Source: JAYVIQ01 sp043770215 (lineage in GTDB: Bacteria; Bacteroidota; Bacteroidia; Cytophagales; JAAEPT01). From it: 29,426 bases of DNA. Position numbers and translations under genes: made by a program. Below, in pieces: positions 26,173 through 29,426 of the stretch (positions within the stretch are counted from its first letter, which is position 1; each line of letters begins with the position of its first letter). The notes below the pieces were generated by a model that worked only from the letters and a program-made list of their open reading frames with translations, ran no database searches and had not been told where the DNA came from. The stretch is from positions 1 to 29,426 of the forward strand of contig JAYVIQ010000186.1 of assembly GCA_043770215.1 (NCBI GenBank). Reading direction: 5' to 3'.

Positions 26173-28038
26173 TTAAAACTCGTCTTCGTCAAAAACTAAG
26201 TCGGCATCTTTTTCCCAAATCTCCATTTCGCAGGGTTTGCAGTTGAATTTCAATTTGTATTCGTTATCTCCATTTTTTAAGACCAAAGGCTCTACAACTT
26301 TTACACCCATACTTTCTTTTTGGTATTTAGGACATTTGCCTAGCTCGTATTTTACACAATATTTTGTTGTCATTACCCGAGCTTTGCCTGGATCCCATTG
26401 TAATTCAAAGGCTTTTTCTATGTCTGTAACACCATGCCTATGATAAAAGGCTCTTGCTAATTTATTGGACACATTGTATGTAAAATCTAATTTAGAAACT
26501 GGATAAGGGTGTTCTGTTTTGGTAATCTGATGTTCTTCTTTGTGGTATTCTTTTACCCTTACACCTATCAATTGATCTAAAACAATACGCCTAATTTCAT
26601 TTATTTTAGAAATGGGCAAAAACCAGTTTTGACTAAATTCTATCTGAATATCATCTATAATAAAAGGTGTATTGCCAGATTTAGAAAGGTTTTTCTTTAT
26701 ATTGTCTACTATAGACTCGCCACTTTTACTTGTTTCTTTTGGTGTTTCTAATATGTGCGTACTTATATGACCATCTTCGTCAACGGCTTTTAATTCAAAA
26801 CCGGTATTGGATTCAGATAAAAATAAAGTAACACCAATCTTGCGGATGGCACTATCTTCTCTTTCTACAAGTTTAATAAACTCAGCATCTGAGTTTCTAA
26901 AAATCAAAGTGCCAATTTTAATTGGCTTCATAGTATTTGGTATAACTAAATTATTCTCAACAACATTTATTTGTATACCATCTGCCTCATTATTATCATT
27001 TATAAAAGATAGTCCATCTCCATTATTTAACTTATGGGCATTCTCTATTACATAACCATTTTTTGTAACTTCAGTTACTCTTCCAATAACTTGCCCTTGA
27101 GATTTTGGTGTTTCCCAAGTGCCTATTTTCTCTTTTCTATGGTTTACAAAATAATCTGTATACCCCCTATTAAAGCTTCTATCCATTTCTGCTTCGAAGT
27201 TATAAAATGTTCTACCAGAGGATGCTTTTTGGTATGTATCATTGTTTTCTAAAAAGGAATCTAGCTTTTTTCTGAGGTAAGACACATTGTTCTTTACATA
27301 AACCAGATCTTTTAACCTCCCTTCTATCTTAAATGAGCATATTCCTGCCTCTATTAGGTTTGGGAGCTGATCGCTCAGATCCAAATCCTTGATTGATAAA
27401 AGGTGGCTGTTGGCAATCAGAGTTTTACCAGTCCCATCTATTAAATTGTATGGTAATCTACAATTTTGAGCGCAAGAGCCTCTATTGGCACTTCTTTCGC
27501 CACCGGCAATACTCATATAGCAGTTACCACTGAATGCAACGCATAAAGCACCTGAAACAAAAAACTCTAATTCTATATCTGTAGCTGAGGCAATATCTTT
27601 GATTTGGTCTAAATTTAGCTCCCTAGCCAAAACTGCACGTTTCATGCCCACATCTTTTAAAAATTTTACATGCTTAGGGTCTCTGTTGTTTGCTTGTGTA
27701 CTGGCATGAATAACTATTGGGGGTAAGTCCATTTCCATAACAGCCATATCCTGAACAATTAATGCATCTACACCTATATGATACAGTTCATGTATCAATC
27801 TTTGGCAAGACTCTAATTCATTATCATACAAAATAGTATTTAACACTACAAAAACTTGAGCTTTAAACAGATGTGCGTATTGCACCATTTGAGCAATGTC
27901 TTCTACAGAGTTTGTGGCATTTGTTCTTGCTCCAAATAAAGGAGCTCCAATATACACAGCATCTGCGCCTGCATTTATGGCGGCCATACCTTGAAAAAGG
28001 TTTTTGGCAGGCGCAAGAATTTCTACTTTCTTTTTCAT
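26173..28038 (-). CDS. U32 peptidase-family protein (probable Fe-S RNA hydroxylase, YegQ/RlhA-like)
   Basis: 621 residues. The N-terminal half is a TIM-barrel-like U32 domain starting ILAPAKNLFQGMAAINAGADAVYIG. The U32 signature is EFFVSGALCVAFSGNCYMS (Cys166, Cys173). With Cys189 and Cys193 in RGSCAQNCR this gives four conserved cysteines. In E. coli, RlhA and TrhP of this family use such cysteines for an iron-sulfur cluster and hydroxylate rRNA or tRNA with prephenate, so the peptidase name is probably misleading. The C-terminal part has a further Cys group (CVKYELGKC and CKPCE) and resembles the longer members. Which RNA is modified cannot be decided here. It is the first gene of a three-gene operon. 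Confidence 0.88.
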   Translation of the reverse strand: MKKKVEILAPAKNLFQGMAAINAGADAVYIGAPLFGARTNATNSVEDIAQMVQYAHLFKAQVFVVLNTILYDNELESCQRLIHELYHIGVDALIVQDMAVMEMDLPPIVIHASTQANNRDPKHVKFLKDVGMKRAVLARELNLDQIKDIASATDIELEFFVSGALCVAFSGNCYMSIAGGERSANRGSCAQNCRLPYNLIDGTGKTLIANSHLLSIKDLDLSDQLPNLIEAGICSFKIEGRLKDLVYVKNNVSYLRKKLDSFLENNDTYQKASSGRTFYNFEAEMDRSFNRGYTDYFVNHRKEKIGTWETPKSQGQVIGRVTEVTKNGYVIENAHKLNNGDGLSFINDNNEADGIQINVVENNLVIPNTMKPIKIGTLIFRNSDAEFIKLVEREDSAIRKIGVTLFLSESNTGFELKAVDEDGHISTHILETPKETSKSGESIVDNIKKNLSKSGNTPFIIDDIQIEFSQNWFLPISKINEIRRIVLDQLIGVRVKEYHKEEHQITKTEHPYPVSKLDFTYNVSNKLARAFYHRHGVTDIEKAFELQWDPGKARVMTTKYCVKYELGKCPKYQKESMGVKVVEPLVLKNGDNEYKLKFNCKPCEMEIWEKDADLVFDEDEF

Positions 28039-28047
28039 ATTATTTTA

Positions 28048-28055
28048 CAAAGGTA
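28048..28055 (-). promoter_or_regulatory. Possible -7 promoter element for the U32-chrA-hydrolase operon
   Basis: On the minus strand TACCTTTG matches TAnnTTTG exactly and ends 9 bases before the ATG at 28038. No TTTG is present at the usual distance upstream. If used, the mRNA would have a leader of only a few bases. Confidence 0.35.
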
Positions 28056-28300
28056 TTAATATTTAAACAAACTATATTCTGCTTCAAAAAAAATTAAGAA
28101 TCGAGGATTGTTTTATTTGTGTGGTGACCCACAAAAATGTTAGTTTACTTTATAAAAATAATTTCAAAATCTTCAAAAAATAATATTCCGAACTACATGA
28201 AAAGGGAACGATTTTTTTTCAATTTTGTAAGTATCCAATATTATAATAAAAAATGTCAATATCCGTTATTGTACAAGTAGAGGAATTGATTAGTGATTTT

Positions 28301-28384
28301 GGGCGTTACCCTATCGGGTCAGGCTCATCGCTCAAGCTTTTTTTGTTGAAAAAGCAAAAAAGAGATCCGCTTCGATCTTTTTGC
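28301..28384. repeat. Degenerate Bacteroidota-style intergenic repeat element with nested hairpins
   Basis: The element begins GGGCGTTACCC and continues with TATCGGGTCAGGCTCATCGC, a local GC-rich island in AT-rich DNA. It resembles, from memory, dispersed intergenic elements of flavobacteria that start GGGCGTT and contain GGGTCGGGCT...CCGCT. Three hairpins are visible: ACCC/GGGT (28308-28319), GCTTTTT/AAAAAGC (28336-28355), and a 9-bp stem at 28359-28382 with one G-U pair. The second and third compete, because 28354-28360 can instead pair with 28378-28384. Only one copy is in the window, so repetition is inferred. Confidence 0.5.
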
Positions 28385-28644
28385 AAAAAAAAATAATACG
28401 TACTGGTATCATTGCGGATATTCACATAAAAAAAATATCTTTGTTTAGTTATGAATCTAACTTATTAAGAATAAACCAGTTTAGATACTAGTAAACTTTA
28501 TCAAATTTTACTTGAATCTTTTCCAAATTTCATTTTTTCAATTTCAAATACATAATAGGAAAAGAATAGTTTTTAAGAGGTTAAATACTCTAATAATAGA
28601 CAGAAAATATTACTTTTAGAAAAGTAAAAAGAATATTAATTGGT

Positions 28645-29426
28645 CTAATTACAATATAATACTTTTTTAGAAGTAATATTCCATTTCAATAATAACTCCG
28701 AAGCCTCAGTATTAGGATATTTAGAAATACTCCAAAACAATGGACAAGGCTTAAGAAATTTAATAGTATCTTCTGAAGTAACTGTTGAAAGAGTATTTAA
28801 CATATTTTTTTCATCTTTATTAAAAACTTGATTTTGATCTTTATTTAAATAAAAAACACCGATATAAAGTACGAATGATATGTATAAAGTAATCAATTTT
28901 AAATTTTCTTTTAAGTAATTCAATATGACAATTGAAGTACCAATTATCATCCCAAATATTATAATATTAAAAGGTATCACCGTGTCATATCTTAATATAA
29001 ATGGCCTCCAAGGTCTATACCCACCAAATGGCAATAAAAATATGTAAGTAATAGAAAACAGTATTAAAAAAATAAAAATCATTTTCATTTTTTTACTAAA
29101 AGTGTTGGATATTAGTAATATAACAACATTAGTTATTAGAAGGATAGTAATAAATAAATAGGTATTATCTTCTAAAAATTGGACCTTTAATCCATTAAAA
29201 AAGATATTATACATTTCAAAAATAGGTTTTTGGTAATCAATACCCATCTGGTTGTGAGTGCTAAGAATGTAAGAGTATATACTTAATAAAAAAATAGGTA
29301 CTAGAGTTATAATCTCTTCTTTACTAAAACTGAAAGAACTTTTTTGATTGTAATAGTTGTTTAAAATTGTAAAAAATACATATGAAAAAATAAAGACTAT
29401 ACATACTGCAAAATTAAGTGGTCCAC
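28645..29426 (-). CDS. Multi-pass membrane protein of unknown function (N-terminus outside the window)
   Basis: The reading frame is open from the stop at 28645 to the right edge, giving the last 260 residues of a longer protein. An ATG at 29247 exists, but the open, hydrophobic frame upstream argues that it is internal. The visible part has several membrane segments separated by short basic loops. One conserved-looking motif lies near the middle (FGGYRPWRPFILRYDTVIP), followed by further helices and a soluble tail of about 70 residues with two Cys. The architecture suggests the polytopic membrane proteins often found in surface-polysaccharide regions, but I recognise no family. It is very AT-rich, and has no visible partner in the window. 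Confidence 0.7.
   Translation of the reverse strand, partial: GPLNFAVCIVFIFSYVFFTILNNYYNQKSSFSFSKEEIITLVPIFLLSIYSYILSTHNQMGIDYQKPIFEMYNIFFNGLKVQFLEDNTYLFITILLITNVVILLISNTFSKKMKMIFIFLILFSITYIFLLPFGGYRPWRPFILRYDTVIPFNIIIFGMIIGTSIVILNYLKENLKLITLYISFVLYIGVFYLNKDQNQVFNKDEKNMLNTLSTVTSEDTIKFLKPCPLFWSISKYPNTEASELLLKWNITSKKVLYCN

Larger units (their letters stand above)
28039..28644. other. AT-rich non-coding region between the U32 operon and a hypothetical membrane protein
   Basis: I found no credible gene in these 606 bases on either strand. Contents are the possible -7 element near 28050, a short imperfect hairpin at about 28116-28135 (TTTGTG and CACAAA around TGA), and the repeat-like, GC-richer element at 28301-28384. 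The last 200 bases are simple AT-rich sequence with a weak AGTTTA...TAAACT inverted repeat around 28480-28500. Confidence 0.6.

Noticed and set aside
27873..28097. 74-codon plus-strand frame across the start of the U32 gene
   Set aside because: It overlaps the conserved U32 N-terminus and ends in a run of Phe/Lys codons from AT-rich DNA. There is no sign of selection as a protein.
28039..28644. CRISPR array or small-RNA cluster in the large non-coding gap
   Set aside because: No regularly spaced direct repeats were found. The short hairpins have no promoter with the full consensus.

Overview
The window comes from a low-GC member of the phylum Bacteroidota. Four things support this: a type IX secretion C-terminal sorting domain, a promoter fitting the Bacteroidota consensus (TTTG, 19 bases, TAnnTTTG), an act-cox respiratory gene order typical of the phylum, and few Shine-Dalgarno sequences. 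I cannot place it below phylum.

Left half (1-15893, minus strand): one respiratory locus of 14 closely spaced genes. Read from its promoter it encodes the quinol:cytochrome c/oxidase reductase alternative complex III (actA, actB, actC, actD, actE, actF). It continues with cytochrome c oxidase subunits II and I, haem A synthase, haem O synthase, two subunit III-type proteins, subunit IV, and the start of a gene that is probably a SCO1-type copper chaperone cut by the window edge. Electrons would pass from menaquinol through ActC/ActF, the iron-sulfur clusters of ActB and the haems of ActA/ActE to the CuA centre of subunit II and the haem a/a3-CuB site of subunit I. ActA carries an extra N-terminal monohaem cytochrome c domain on a flexible linker, and subunit II has a long low-complexity tail but no cytochrome c domain.

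Middle (16046-18910, plus strand): a short-chain dehydrogenase/epimerase-like protein, a small secreted protein with a T9SS sorting domain, and a class III aminotransferase. There is a terminator hairpin before and after the aminotransferase; the second lies between convergent genes.

Right-middle (19083-23709, minus strand): tRNA-Leu(UAG), trigger factor, clpP, clpX and a membrane fatty-acid desaturase. These are the chaperone and proteolysis genes often found together, with a desaturase as last gene.

Right (23867-28038, minus strand): a U32 peptidase-family protein, a two-domain chromate-transporter-family protein and a YheT-type alpha/beta hydrolase, apparently one operon. A 606-base non-coding stretch follows, holding a degenerate, hairpin-rich repeat-like element. 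The window ends inside a multi-pass membrane protein I do not recognise.

I saw no CRISPR array, insertion sequence, prophage, rRNA or clearly new multi-gene system. The points most worth following are the tethered cytochrome in ActA, the tail of oxidase subunit II, the His-rich segments in the oxidase locus, the mispaired 3' half of tRNA-Leu, and the repeat-like element at 28301-28384.
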